DNA of 64,000 nt, taken from Prinia subflava. Its lineage: Eukaryota; Chordata; Aves; Passeriformes; Cisticolidae. This document shows, in pieces, positions 25,866 to 37,990 of the stretch; position 1 is the stretch's first letter, and every line of letters begins with the position of its first letter. Location of the stretch: positions 12,993,936-13,057,935 of the forward strand of contig NC_086258.1 in NCBI RefSeq assembly GCF_021018805.1. Reading direction: 5' to 3'. A program made the position numbers and the translations under genes. The notes below the pieces were generated by a model. That model saw only the letters and a program-made list of their open reading frames with translations, ran no database searches and had not been told where the DNA came from.

Positions 25866-26316
25866 GGAACAGGGACGTTCTGCAGCTCCCAGGATGGAAC
25901 AGGGACGTTCTGCAGTTCCCAGGATGGAACAGGGACATTCTGCACCTCCCAGGATGGAACAGGGACGTTCTGCAGCTCCCAGGATGGAACAGGGATGTTC
26001 TGCAGCTCCCAGGATGGAACAGGGACGTTCTGCAGCTCCCAGGATGGAACAGGGATGTTCTGCAGCTCCCAGGATGGAGCAGGGACATTCTGCAGCTCCC
26101 AGGATGGAGCAGGGACATTCTGCAGTTCCCAGGATGGAACAGGGATGTTCTGCAGTTCCCAGGATGGAGCAGGGACGTTCTGCAGCTCCCAGGATGGAGC
26201 AGGGATGTTCTGCAGCTCCCAGGATGGAGCAGGGATGTTCTGCAGTTCCCAGGATGGAACAGGGACGTTCTGCAGCTCCCAGGATGGAGCAGGGACGTTC
26301 TGCAGCTCCCAGGATG
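25866..26316. repeat. 30-bp minisatellite, 15 units
   Basis: Fifteen highly similar 30-bp units read ggaacagggacgttctgcag followed by ctcccaggat. Variation is limited to a few positions: gaac/gagc, gacgtt/gatgtt/gacatt, gcagct/gcagtt. High unit identity suggests recent expansion or homogenisation. Frames of 226-267 residues are open on both strands because the unit length is a multiple of three. They encode only the 10-residue repeat plus flank and are not considered genes. Confidence 0.97.
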
Positions 26317-26457
26317 AGTCACGGCTCCTCCCAGGCTGTTTTTCCTACAAATATTGCTCAGAAAAAACAAACAAAACAATTGGTGGCTGGAGCCTCCCTC
26401 AGGCGCCGCAGAGATGGAAGTGTCCTCTGGGTTGGTGGCCGGGGAGTGGCTTCGGCT

Positions 26458-26499
<42 letters not shown>

Positions 26500-26528
26500 A
26501 GGACAGGGACAGGGACAGGGACAGGGAC
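26458..26528. repeat. (GGGACA)n hexanucleotide array
   Basis: About 12 hexamers with one interruption (acaagg near 26498). It lies about 140 bases beyond the 30-bp array, whose unit contains the same word acaggga, so the hexamer may descend from it. T-rich low-complexity sequence follows to about 26587. Confidence 0.95.
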
Positions 26529-28539
26529 TTACTCCTTTTTTTTTTCACCCTTCTTTTTTTTCTTTATTTCTTTTTTTTTTTTTTTCCCTGTAAGAAAGTG
26601 AAATCTGTGTGCTTCCTTATTAAGCCACTTTATTCTTGGCAGGCTTTGAAAAAAAGCCCTACTTCAGCAATTTAAGCTTTTCTTCCTGGAGGCACAATAC
26701 TCAGACACGAGGAAAAGTAAGTCGAGAAGACAAAATAAACATATTTTTTTCAGGAAGACTCGAAGCCAAGTGGAACTTTCAATGAATGATTTGAGAGAGT
26801 TGCTGCTTTTGATATGCACAAATACATCCCAGCACTGCAGGCACACTCCACATCCCTGGGTTCTGTGGAGCTGGACGGGGAGAGGGGGGAAAAATCAGAA
26901 TAGATATTGCAGTTTGTGCCTCACAACGGCTTTGAAATGCAAGCACAGCTCAGGAGAGGTTGTGCGAGTTCATAAATGATGAATTTGTGCTGTCCAGACT
27001 AAAGGGAGAGAGGGAAAGATCCTCCATTTTTCACTCACCCCTAAAATATTCCAGAATATTTAGAGATCTAGAATAAATTATCCTAAAACTTCTATTTGCT
27101 TTCTACTCTACATTTATTTGCTTAAATGGGAGGAGTTAGGGATGACTGGGTTTATATTTTGGTCTTATTCACACAAAATTTATTAAAAATGATGGCAGAT
27201 TCATTGTTGGGATGAATTTCCATTCTCCCAGGAGGTTGAGGGTGCTGGCTGGACACCAGCCAGATCCATCATATCCTGGACAATAATTAGAGTTTTATCT
27301 GTAACTTTTAATTGGTGTTTTCAGGACCTTGAGTAGTGTATTCCACCCTCCTGCCTTCCTCAAATGGAAGCATTTTTATCCAGCAAAAAGAACCCAAATG
27401 CTTCCTACTGGGAAGTCTGGGTGAACAAAAAATGGTGGGAAATCAGTGGGGAAGTGATTCCCACAGACAAATACAGAAAATAAAATAAATCCTGCCAGAG
27501 AGCTCTGGGCATGCAAGAAATTGCTGCCACGAAATGTCCTGGAGCTGAGGACACCCAGATCTGTGCTGGTGTGTGAAAGGGCTCAGGAATTTTCTCATGG
27601 AGCTCCTTGCTCCTCATTCCTTCTTTTCTTGAGGACAAGGAGGCAAAACCTCCCACACGGGAGGGAAAAAATGGATTTCACCCACAGCTCTGCCTGGCTG
27701 GACGAGGGGCTTCACCCTCGGGGTGACCAGGGAGGACACTCTGGAAAATGGGAATTCAGGATCCTCTCCAGGCAGCTTCAGCCTGGTTTTGTTCATGGTG
27801 ATGAAGAAAACCAGGGGGTGAAATGAATTCCAAAGTCCTGCACCCTTCAGGACCAGCTCAATGCCAGCAGTCCCTTCTTATCACCCCAATTTTAGTCACA
27901 GCAGAGCCACACCGGGCAGGAACACACCCCGTGACGAGGTGGGATGGAACCTGTGCCACTGATGTTGATTAGATTGCAAATATCCCCTCGAATCCCACCT
28001 TTTGTGTGTTTAATGTCCTTGGAACTGATTCCACCATCGAGGGTGTGATATGGGAGAGAGAAACTCAGTCCAGCAGAGCCCACGACACCTTTTTCATCCA
28101 GGGGGCCTCAGAGATGAAGAGAGCAAAAGCAAATGGGCAGAGAAAAAGCACCAGAGCTCTGCTCCACTCCAGCTGAAATTGAATTTGAAATTCAGGTTAT
28201 GCAACAACATGGCATTGTCTCCTTTTATTAAGGTCAGCAGCTCCTGGAGGTCCTGGGCGTGTTATTGTTCTCAATTAACACACTTCTCCCCTTTCTCCCT
28301 GGAATCCTTCCCGCTGGTTTGCATTGTAACAATACCTCCAGCTCATGGGCTCCAAGATGGATTTCAGTTTGTGAGGCCACTCTCACTGCAAAACCCACCA
28401 CAGAACGTTCAGTCTCCATTCTAACACGTTGCATTAATTAAATTCCCAGAAACAAACAAACAAACAACAATTTCTTAGCTTCTCTTCTCATTCAGTTGCT
28501 TTTGTGTGAAGAACAAATCTTTACATTAAGAAAAAAAAA
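26529..28539. other. T-rich tract then unique sequence
   Basis: 26535-26587 is T-rich low complexity. The rest is unique, with a short (AAAC)n patch at about 28449-28469. No exon is recognised. Confidence 0.5.
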
Positions 28540-29060
28540 ACCCTCAGCAAACGAAGCCAGACAGTAGCTGTGTCTTTTGGCAATGAGAATAATCTAATAA
28601 AACATCACCTTTCAGAGACAAAAAAAAAGTTCCTCTGGACACTCAGTAACGTCACCTCGGCACGAAATATATTCCACTCTTGGTTTGTGTTTCTTGGACC
28701 AGCGCAGCTTAGGATGGTTGTTATCCCAAGCCCATGCCACCAGAGTTGGAATTAATAATATAAACGGCGAGCCCGAGCCCTGATTGACAGCTCTGATTCT
28801 GCTAATACCTCCTAGTTGGGCTTCCACCACGGTCAGAAGTTAAAATTTATTTTGACAAGCTTTCTGCTGGTTATGGAGGCCGGGAGCTTTATACCGGGGT
28901 ATCCAGTGATTAAATATCTGGCATAGATTATCAAAAACTGGAGGGGGAAGGCGCGGAAGGGCTCCCGATGACAAACGGGATCCCGTGGCGCGGCCGGCTT
29001 GGTTTTAATTAAGTTATTACCGCCCTTAATGGGAAGGGGCTGCTCCTTTGTTCTTGGGCA
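28540..29060. promoter_or_regulatory. candidate developmental enhancer with a PBX/MEIS-type site
   Basis: Repeat-free, complex sequence. It carries TGATTGACAG at 28781-28790, an exact match to the composite PBX-MEIS/PREP decamer known from Hox-cofactor enhancers. It also has homeodomain-type words (ggaattaataat, ggttttaattaag) and a CpG-bearing stretch at 28945-29000. The motif is seen in the sequence; enhancer activity is inferred. Confidence 0.38.
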
Positions 29061-31319
29061 AGGCAGCAGACAGGGACGGAGCGGGGAATGTCAGCAACTC
29101 AATTAAGGCAGGGCTGCCTCCAGGATGCTCCCAGGGACGCGGAGGTGGCCCCGGGAAGGAGCTGCCCGTGATTCCCGGGAGAGCAGGGATGGAGCCTCAA
29201 ACCCCACCGGGGTCAGCAGGAGCAAGTCAGGATTAAGGGAGAGCTCCTGGCCTTAATCAGTGGGCTCAGAGTAATTAAAGGCAGAACTGCTGTGTTTCCC
29301 AGGGCTGGGGCAGGATTGTCCCCTTGGTTCCTCTTCCAGAGTGCCTCAGTGCACTGGATATTTCAATGATGATTTGTAAAACAAAATTTTTATTATCTTC
29401 TCGATCACCTGCACCAAACCCCTTCAATATCAATAACAGAGGAGGCAAGAGAAGCCTGTTTTATTTTATTTCAAACCCCACAGCCTTATTTTAATTTTAT
29501 TTTAAAACCCCCAAAATGTCATGACTGGCCCCAATTCGGGTTTCAGTGACAGCAGTTTTAGCTCAGAGAAGTTTGGTAACACCAGCATGAAGAGGAAAAC
29601 CAGACCCATTAATTTTCAGCCTTAATTTTATTAAAATTGCTGTTGTTGAACAAGGAAATATCTGAGGTGCTGCAAGTCAGGAGAGAACTGTGCATCTTAC
29701 AGAGAAATGTCTGAAAAAAACCCTTTTAAAAAGATTTTTGCTCTTCTGGAACACATAAACTGAGAATTAAATATTCTCTGTGGAGCCATCTAGTCTCACC
29801 TTATAGAGCAACACAACTCGGTGTGGGGTAAGATTATAAAACCCACAGAACACCCTAAAAAACCTCCTGTGCAGAGCAATCCTTGTAGAAAACCAAGCAG
29901 CAGCAACAAACAGCCCATGTCCCATCCCACACCCCGCCGGGCTGCGTTTGTGTGGAGTGCAGTCAAGCACGGATGCTCCATATGGTCACGAGAATCCCTG
30001 GGATAGAGGGAGTAGCCACCCAAAACCAAGCCCAGACTATACACTTTACAAAGAGGCAATCCCCGTGAAGGGTTTAGGAGGGGAAAAAAAAAAGAGACAG
30101 AGGTGAAAAAAAGAAAAAAAATTAGAGAAAAAAAGTTGTTTTCAAAGTCTAAACTTGGCTGGTCGGGGGTACGTGTGGAGCTGTGGGTTGTTCTCGCTGT
30201 GTGGGTGTGAAAGTACAACTGTGGCAATGTTTAAACTGCGGATATTTGTTGGTTTTAGTGGTAAAATTGATGTGGATGGCAAAGGGACAGGGAGGAATTG
30301 CGCATTTCTCCCTGTGCACACACAGCTGATCAAGAACTGACACCTCCCTTCAGGTCAGAGCTGCTGCAAAGACCCCGCGGTGTCCAGAGGGTATCCCAGA
30401 CAAAACTGGGAAAAATCCTAGAAGGTCAAGAGGAGGAGAAATGACACTTTTTAATTGCTGAGAGGCAATGGGGATAATGAACACCTTAAAACTGTAATTT
30501 CAATAAAATGTTATCACAGCTATAATAACAATAATTATTATTATATTCCATTTTAGCAGCACTAATCACTAATGTAAGGGCTCATACAGGCAAGATGAAC
30601 AAAGTGAAAATATTTTACTGTGCACAAACTGCTGCGAAGAAAGATATTCTGAAATCAGTTGATTTTAATGAGCACCTGAAGGATGAGGGGTCTTTTTTTC
30701 AGTGGAATTGTCTGAATTTTGGGCACCTGGACTGTTCAGCCCGAAATATTTTCACTCTGGAATAAAATAAATATTTAGGAGCAACAAGTGGCTCACCTGG
30801 AAGAGAAGTAACAGAAAATCAGATCAGAGGGAGAGGATTTTGGGGAAGCGCCTGCAGGGTTGGGATCCCCATGGAATGTTCTAGTTAATAAAAGAGAAAG
30901 GATTCCAAACCATACATGGAGAGGATGAGGGAGAAATCAGAGTTTCTCTGCACAGTTTCCTCTGGGTTCTCCTCAGACCCCACAAATCTTTTGGCTTTTA
31001 CAAACAACATCCGTGGAGAGAAACCCTTTCATTCAAACTCTCAGTGCAGGTAACACGAAGTGAAATTATTCTTTTTTTTCCCCCCTTTTTTTAGACCCTG
31101 CACTTGATGTTTCACTTGGAGCTGGTTCAGATCCAGGCGTCCTTTGGACAATTATGGAGCTTTTGTATAGGAAATGAACACCTAATCCCCAGATCCCACG
31201 AGACTCTGCACCCGTCTAGGGGGAATATGCTTTTTAAAGAAAATCCTTTGCCCTTTGCTTGAAGAAAATCCTCTGCCCTAAATCTCATAAAACAAAGCAG
31301 CTTAGGGATCCTTGCAATA
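29061..31319. other. unique non-coding sequence
   Basis: No repeat family is recognised. 30085-30135 is A-rich low complexity and about 30520-30555 is a short (aat)n-like stretch. A 143-residue − frame at 29796-30227 has hydrophobic stretches but no recognised domain or start context, and I do not call it. Confidence 0.45.
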
Positions 31320-31500
31320 GCAGAGCTGAACTAAACACGCTTTAACAAAGTTTCCCTTTGTCAACAGCATCTCGGTGCGCTCCCTCCTGCGGGATGAGTG
31401 TCAGGCTTCAGGCTAATCTCGGTAATTCTTTAACCAGAGATTTGCACGTTATTAAGTGCTCGTTTCTCGGTGGGTGGAAAGCGATCAGGCAGGGGAAGGT
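31320..31500. promoter_or_regulatory. candidate element with facing SOX/TCF sites
   Basis: ACAAAG-TTTCC-CTTTGT at 31345-31361 is a perfect 6-base inverted repeat with a 5-base spacer. It matches the known SOXE (SOX8/9/10) dimer arrangement of ACAAWG, 3-5 bases, CWTTGT. Each half is also a TCF/LEF-like word. Flanking sequence to 31500 is complex and CpG-bearing, with gctaatctcggtaattc. Confidence 0.4.
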
Positions 31501-32464
31501 TCCTCCTCAAACGCTCCATTCTTCCCTCAAAAGCCCAGCGAGGTGTGTCCGGCCCGAGGGACCTAAGGGGGGAATAAAATCAGAATAAAACCTCTCGAGG
31601 GTTGTTCTGGGCGGCCCCGAGGTCTTTGCTAAGCCTGGCTTAGTCTCTGCAGGTAGTCAGGGCTCAGCGGTGTCACCAGGCAGGGCTGCAGGGGACACTC
31701 CGGGTGGCCCTGGAGGGCTTGGCCAGCCCCGGAGCATCCCTGGCTCCAAACAAAGGCTCCGCTCTGCTGTCATCCCTGATCCTCCTCGGCTGGGACACAT
31801 CCCACAGCCCTTAAAATCGAGCACGAAAATAAATTCAGTAGAGCTGGTTACACCAGAGATCTGATAGGGTTTGGTAATACTGCCCTGTTAGAGGGAGTGA
31901 GGAAAATAAATTCGCTTTTTGCTGGGGGTACCAAACACTTCCAGGAGCGATCTGAGAGCCTTGGGTGTGACACAGTCTGCTGGAAAAACACAGATCTACA
32001 GAGATGGGGCAACTGAGAGGCGTTTTTAAAGGTTTTATTTCATTATCAATCTCCTAGAAGGGTGAGACACAAGAGATGTAAACCTCAGTTTATCAGAAGT
32101 CAAGCTATTTCTTGTTTACAATACCTGATGATAAATGCTTTTCAGCCTGTTAGTTTTTGCCACCCAATGCTGCTAATACATCTAACACAAATGACCTATT
32201 ATTTTATTTATTTTATTGGTCTTGCTACAATGCATTTTTCACAGTTCTAATTCTCCAAAATAGCTGGTCTGTATGTAAGACTATCATTTAAAACTTGTTT
32301 CCACTTCAATTTCTCTCTCAACAATGTCTTCTCCACTCCATGGCCTTTCCAAGTCAGCAAACTTCATCTCAGGGTTTGCACACAGATGTGAACGACTCTG
32401 TGAGCCTTCAGCCAGGCTTTGAGCATCCTCTGCAAATCCTCTTCTCTCAACAATCCCTCCCCAC
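31501..32464. other. unique non-coding sequence
   Basis: No gene is recognised. GC-richer to about 31800, AT-richer after. Confidence 0.5.
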
Positions 32465-32609
32465 AGCAAAGCAGGTCTGGGTGTGTCCAGCACTGCCCAG
32501 GACACTCAGGGGAGGGTTGGACTGGGTCATCTCACAGGTCCAATCCCCAAATCCCCAAATCCCCAAATTCCAATCCCCAGAATCCGGTGGTTCTGTGGTT
32601 CTGTGACAA
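32465..32609 (+). mobile_element. CR1 LINE 3' end fragment with internal (AATCCCCA)n expansion
   Basis: It reads gtccagcactgcccagga, then gagggttggactgggtcatc and acaggtccaatcccc, and ends ggtggttctgtggttctgtg. This matches a CR1 3' end. Between the last two blocks the octamer aatcccca has expanded to about 4.5 units (32542-32581), a small secondary microsatellite inside the relic. Confidence 0.85.
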
Positions 32610-33568
32610 GTGACAAACACAGGGAGTGGCACATGGAGCCCTGCCAGAACTTTCAGGGTGGCAGATCAGGGGGGAAATCAGAAAATGGAATTCTGCGTGG
32701 CTCGGTGGAGTTATTTTTGTGAATAACCCAAAGGAACAACCCACCCCACTGCCATTTATGTCCAGGATGGTTTCCCCATCCAGCTCCCACCTCCTCCCCT
32801 CAGTCAAACACAGCACCCAGCTCCCCTGAGGCTGCACAGGGGCTTTGCTGGGTCCCTGTGCAGGCAGAGCCCTGCTGGCCCCGGGCTCTGCTCCTCTCCT
32901 CCAGCTCCATCCTGAACCCATCTGCGTGTGGCATTTGCATGCTGGTGCCTGTGCCGCCCCGATGGTTCGATTTCAAAGCACATCTCCCTCCCTTTTATCT
33001 CCAGCTGAATGAGATGTCTCAATAAGCGCCAGATAAAGACGGAAGTCTTTTGTCTGGGACCAGCCAGGCAGGGCCAGCTGTGAGCAGAACTGGCTGAGGT
33101 TTCTCAGGCTGCCTCCAAAAGTGGAGCTCCAGCTCCTTTCAGGCTGCAGGAGCAGGGCAGGGGGAAGAGGCCTGGCTTGCACACATGGCTGAGTGTCTTC
33201 CAGTGTTTATTTTTCCTTCCCCAAGTTATTTTTGATAAAAAAGAGATCAAGAGGGAGGCAAGAAAGGAAGAAAAAGGGGGTGGATGTAGTTCAATCTCTG
33301 ATTTGCATCCAATGGGTTTTTGGGTGGTGGATTAGCTTTATATCAGGGTAGACCTTGGCATCTGAGCCTCTGGGAAGACATTGTTCAGTTGTTGAACAGT
33401 GGGAGAGCCCTGAGAAAGTGCTTGGCTCTGATTTTAAAGGGACTTGCTTTTGTGCTCTTGGGTTCCTGCTGAATAAAAACCAGCCTGGCACTGAGAAATA
33501 AAGGTTGGGGGTTTTTTCAGCCAGTTAACAGTGAGCAAAATTTTGTCTATCCTAAAAAATACTAGCAG
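32610..33568. other. unique non-coding sequence
   Basis: No gene or repeat family is recognised. An octamer-like ATTTGCAT occurs at about 32934 and 33301. Confidence 0.5.
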
Positions 33569-33690
33569 TTTAAAAAACTGTCGGTCTTTAAAAATGGTCA
33601 GTCTTAAAAGATTGTCAGTCTTAAAAAAATTATCAGTGTTAAAAAATTGTCTGCCTTAGAATTGTCTGCCTTAAAAAATTATCCAACTTC
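33569..33690. repeat. diverged ~18-19 bp tandem repeat
   Basis: Successive units follow the pattern tcttaaaaaattgtcagtc: gtttaaaaaactgtcggtc, tttaaaaatggtcagtc, ttaaaagattgtcagtc, ttaaaaaaattatcagtg, ttaaaaaattgtctgcc, ttagaattgtctgcc, ttaaaaaattatccaac. Period and sequence both drift, so this is an old minisatellite. Confidence 0.85.
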
Positions 33691-34689
33691 AAAACTTGCC
33701 AGCAGGCCTACAAGATGTTGTAATTAAGGAAGGATTATGACAAAATCAAGGAGTAATTAGCAAGTAGATAATTTTGAATAACCTTTCAGGGCTGTAAGAG
33801 CTCTACCAAGGATGAAACCTCCAGCACGCTGTTCCACACTGGTCACACCCCAATGAGGTTTGCACCTGAAATATCCCAAAAAAACCCAGCTGGGTTTGTT
33901 CCCCAACTGCTCTGCAGGTAAAATGAGTTCACAGATTTTCATGGAATTATTGGAGACACCTTGAGCTCAAGCTCTAAAGCTGTCAGAGGAGTTTTAAACC
34001 AGCAAGGCCACGATGCTGTCAGGATTAAAAACAATGGGGCTGAGGAGCAGCTGCTGATTTTGGTCCCAAACCAGCCCCGAGTGAGGTTTGTGCAGAGCTC
34101 TTGGCTCTCCACAGAATGAGGACAGCACATCCTTGACCACATTTCCCACCAAGACTTGGGTGTCACCTGCCCTCCAACAACCCTGCCCACCCCAGGGCCA
34201 TGGAAAGGAGCTGGAGCTTCCCTGCAGGAGCTCCAAGGGGTTAAACTCCCGGGGAGAAAGGCGAGGCAGATGGGGGAGTCTCCACCAAGCCGCCCATCTG
34301 GGAAATGTCAAGTGTTCTCACAATGTTTTTCGGGGTTTGTAATGTGGCTGCTCGCTCGCATGCATGAAAACAGCATGGGAATGCAATATTTCCTCCTCCA
34401 TGTGTGGTGGAGGCCTCCAGTCCAGCTGTATTTTGCTTGTCATGTTCCTGAATTCTGACACCATCTCGAACATGCCAGTTCCTACCAGAGAAAATTCGTT
34501 TTCATTCTGTTCCCCGGGTGAAAAGCACATTAAAGGCAGAAGAGAAAACCCAGCAGATCCTGGAGCTATCGAGTGAGGCCGGCTTTATTTACTTAATTTT
34601 AAAGAACATCTCATTTCATCGGGGTGGTGTGGGGGTTGAGAGGGTGGGGGTAAAACTGAGCTTGAAACCATCCCAAAAATGAGAACGTG
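33691..34689. other. unique non-coding sequence
   Basis: No recognised gene, repeat family or strong motif cluster. Confidence 0.5.
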
Positions 34690-35220
34690 GAAGCCTGGGC
34701 TTGACGCCACAGAGGAAGAGAGCAAACGATGACAACATTACTGTCACTACATTACCACAGGCTGTAAATTAAAGCGGTGCAAGCAGCTTAAGCACCATTC
34801 CTGTCTGATTCATTACCAAAATACAGTAGCTCTGTGGGCACAACAGTCTGCTTCTCCGAGGGGCTGATGTATGACTGGAAAGTCGTTTTTGGGCTGCCTG
34901 GGCTGCGTTTGCCGTGTCCCAAGCAGGGCAGCAGTGTGTGGCCGTGCTGCCCCGTGGCCAGGCCCCCGTGCCTGATGTGCTGGCTCTGTCTGAGCGGGAT
35001 TGTTGTTGAAATGTGGGAGCCAGATCCTGCCGAGGTGTAAACTGGCAAACCCCTATTAAAGGTAATGATTTAGTGGTTCAGCCCGGCTGAGGTCTGGCGC
35101 TGGGCGGGCGGGTGTCAAGAAGAGGAACTGTTTATTCCTCGGTGAGCCATTAACTCTGGGTCCTTTCTGTTCATCCCCGCAGTTAAAATTCCTCCTGTGC
35201 TCCTTCCAAAGGAAAAGGGG
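34690..35220. promoter_or_regulatory. candidate conserved non-coding element
   Basis: Complex, repeat-free sequence with blocks such as gatgacaacattactgtc, attaaagcggtgcaagc and gtaatgatttagtgg, and a GC-rich segment at 35080-35115. It is judged on texture only. Confidence 0.27.
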
Positions 35221-37479
35221 TGATCCATACATGACTCACATGTGCACACCCCACCAGCACAGGCTGCAATTAGCACTGCTCAGCAGAGCCATAAGGAACT
35301 GTATTTTCCTTTCTCTGCCAAGCCAAGCACAGACCTTCTGCACGGGCTCATTACCGAAATATTTGGATGCAAATCGATACAGCAAAAGGTCCTTCTTGGG
35401 GATAAAACAATGTTCAGCATTTCAGGCTTGCTCAGCTGTATGTTAAAGAGAATTCTGAGAAGCTTTGGGAAGCACAGGTTACATCAAAGTGTTCAAATAG
35501 CAAACCTGAGTTTTCTGAGTATTCCCAGAGTACACACGTATCTAGAAATCCAATAATCAATTACTCAAAATTGAAGTGAGTACATAATCAAGAATAATCT
35601 CCAAACATCACGTTTTTCAGCAAAATAACTTTGATCTGACCATTTTCACCCAGCTCCACTCCTCTCTGCTGGAAGTTTTGGGAGGAACCCTTCCCTTCCC
35701 AGGATGACCCTGTGTGCAGTGGGGCTGTTTGTGCTCCCCTGCTCCATCCACCTCTGCAGGGCTGGGCTCACAGGCAGCCTGAAGGGAGTCGAGCTCTGCC
35801 CGTGACCACAAGGGCTCCTTTGGAGGGGCAGGGTGGGTTGTCCACCCCCAGGGGTGGAGGGATGGATGCTCTGCTCTCCCTGCAGACAGCAGGACGCTGT
35901 CTGGGGCTCTGACACCAGCCTTTCCTGCTGCTTTCCCAAATCCCAGCCTGGCCTGTGTCTGTGTGATTGCAGCCCAGAGAGGAATGGAGCTGTTGAAAGG
36001 CAAAGAGCAACAGAGCTGAGGGCTGCAGGCTCAGCCCTGCTGCTGCTCCTGGAATTCACCGTGCTGCTTCACTTCTACCACGTGTGGAGCTCAGATAAAG
36101 AGCTGCAAAGGAAAGCAGACCCTGGAAAACGTTGTGATTTTCTTGTTGACTGATAAGAAACCCCTCTCTGTTTGATGCCTGCTCGTGGCTGTTTAATATT
36201 TCTTGTTCTGCTCGGAGGAGAAATCTCAGGTTGGGAAGTCGTTGGTGTTGCCCTCCAAGGGAGAAGAAGCAACAAAAATGGCCAAAAATGCAGGAAAATC
36301 CCTCCTTTTTAATGTTCACAAAACACACCCTGACTCGTGAGCCTTGGTGAGATGGTGAAAGAGCAGGTTTGTGCTGGAGCAGATAATGAGCCCAGAATTT
36401 GTCTGGCTGCCTCGTCTTGTGGCTGAGATGGGCAATTAAAATTAAATTCACACACACACACAGAGTTCATTCCCTGCCAGCCTCACCCCCAGCCACTGCT
36501 CTGAGCACCACCGTGGCTCAGACAGAACAAATCCAGGCTAAAGCAGCACCTCTTACTAATCCCACCACGGGTTTGTGCAATCAGGCACTTCCAAGAAACG
36601 GGACCACGTTTTCCTGGAGTGTCTCGGAGTTATCGCGGAGATTTTCCAGCCCTGGCTGAGAGATTGTTCCTGGTGACTTCCAGTTCTTGGTGAGTCACCC
36701 CTGGACAGGCACGTCAGAACAATGGGATTGGAACACAGCTCAGTGGGACAGCGTTTGAGGGGTTTTTGATTTAATCTGAGGAGGTTTCTTTAGGGAGAGA
36801 AGGCTCTGCTGCTGATTCCAGTGGCAGAGCAGAAAATAAAAGTCTTTGCTCTTAATCAGTCCTAATGACCCAAGAATGTCTGGTGGCCTGAGCCAATATT
36901 GCTACTTAGAGATTTCTGCAAGAAGTCTCATTTTAGGTCAGGCTTGGATCCAATCAGAGAGATAAAACACAATCAAAAGCCTTTTTTATTTTTGTCTTGA
37001 TGCTTAAAATTTAAATGAACTTGAAAATGTTAGGAAAAACAGGGAATATTTTTCCCCCTGGATAGTGGAGTCTCTCCTGTTTCAGTTTGGTGCATTTACT
37101 GCCTTGGAGCAGAACGGATCGAGCTGTGAAACAACTTCTGCCCAAACTGGGAAACCTCCCCTCACTTCACATCCATTTCAACATTTCCAAACGTCAGAGA
37201 GGTTTCAACCACCCCAAAAGAAAAGGGAGATGGGAATTATAAAAAAGATTGTCCTTTATTTCTGGAGAGCTGCTGACTCTCTCCTGCTCTGGGGATTAAT
37301 TTTATCCAGAGAAAACAAAGCCACTGTCACCAGATCTGATCTTCTCTCCCTTTGATGGGTGAGGACAGCGACCCATGCCCATGCACACCACAAACCCAGC
37401 GGCACAGGACTGAGCAGAACATTCTGGTGAAGGCTAAAATTAGAAAATGATTATTCAGACCCTGTGCCAGATCCAGGTT
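35221..37479. other. unique non-coding sequence
   Basis: No gene is recognised. A short CA run lies at about 36449-36462. An AP-1 word TGAGTCA occurs at about 36690. Confidence 0.5.
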
Positions 37480-37990
37480 TTAAACCTGACTCTCCCCAGA
37501 ACGGCGCTGTTACGAGCGCCCGGCCAGCATTAATAAATCAGCTATTTTTTTCCCCGGGATTCGCTTCCACCCGGAGCCACTTGCCAGGCTCCTGTGGAAT
37601 GTTTAACATGACATTGCTCTTATCTGGCTGCCCAGCGTGGGGCTGCTCTCCGCAGAGCTCGGATCCATTTATTAAACCCCGCAGAAGGTCGGGGTAGGGG
37701 GGCTGCCAGGCAAGGTCAGCCCTAATAACGTCTGTATTTAGATGGATGAACTGCTCGGGGCTGCCCCACCTGCTGAAGGCTCTAACGAGGCAGCTGAGAG
37801 TTCCTGTCAGAGCAAACATGCCCCGCTCACTCCGACCTGAGCATCGGCAGCACCGAGAGCTGCAGGAGCCGGCGCTCGGTGGTGATGAAAGAAATAAAAA
37901 CAGGCCCGGAGAGAGCATTGAGGGGGAAAAAAAAAAAAGAAAAAAAAAATCTGCCTGACTATGGCGAAAGATATAACACCCCGAATTTAT
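37480..37990. promoter_or_regulatory. candidate conserved non-coding element
   Basis: Complex, moderately CpG-bearing sequence with ggcgctgttacgagcg, attaataaatcagct, ctcttatctggctg (GATA-type) and catttattaaacccc. It ends in an A-rich tract at about 37926-37949. Enhancer-like by texture only. Confidence 0.3.

Noticed and set aside
25866..26316. Steroid receptor element array (ggaaca…tgttct)
   Set aside because: Half-sites are 4 bases apart rather than 3, and most units carry cgttct or cattct instead of tgttct.
1..26316. CRISPR array (30-bp direct repeats)
   Set aside because: Units are contiguous with no spacers, and the sequence is vertebrate.
25576..26675. 226-267 residue frames over the 30-bp array
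   Set aside because: The unit length is a multiple of three, so openness is automatic; both strands are open.
32961..32971. tRNA B-box-like ggttcgatttc
   Set aside because: No A box at the right distance and no foldable cloverleaf; likewise ggttcgaatta at about 8169 and ggttcaaatac at about 11839.
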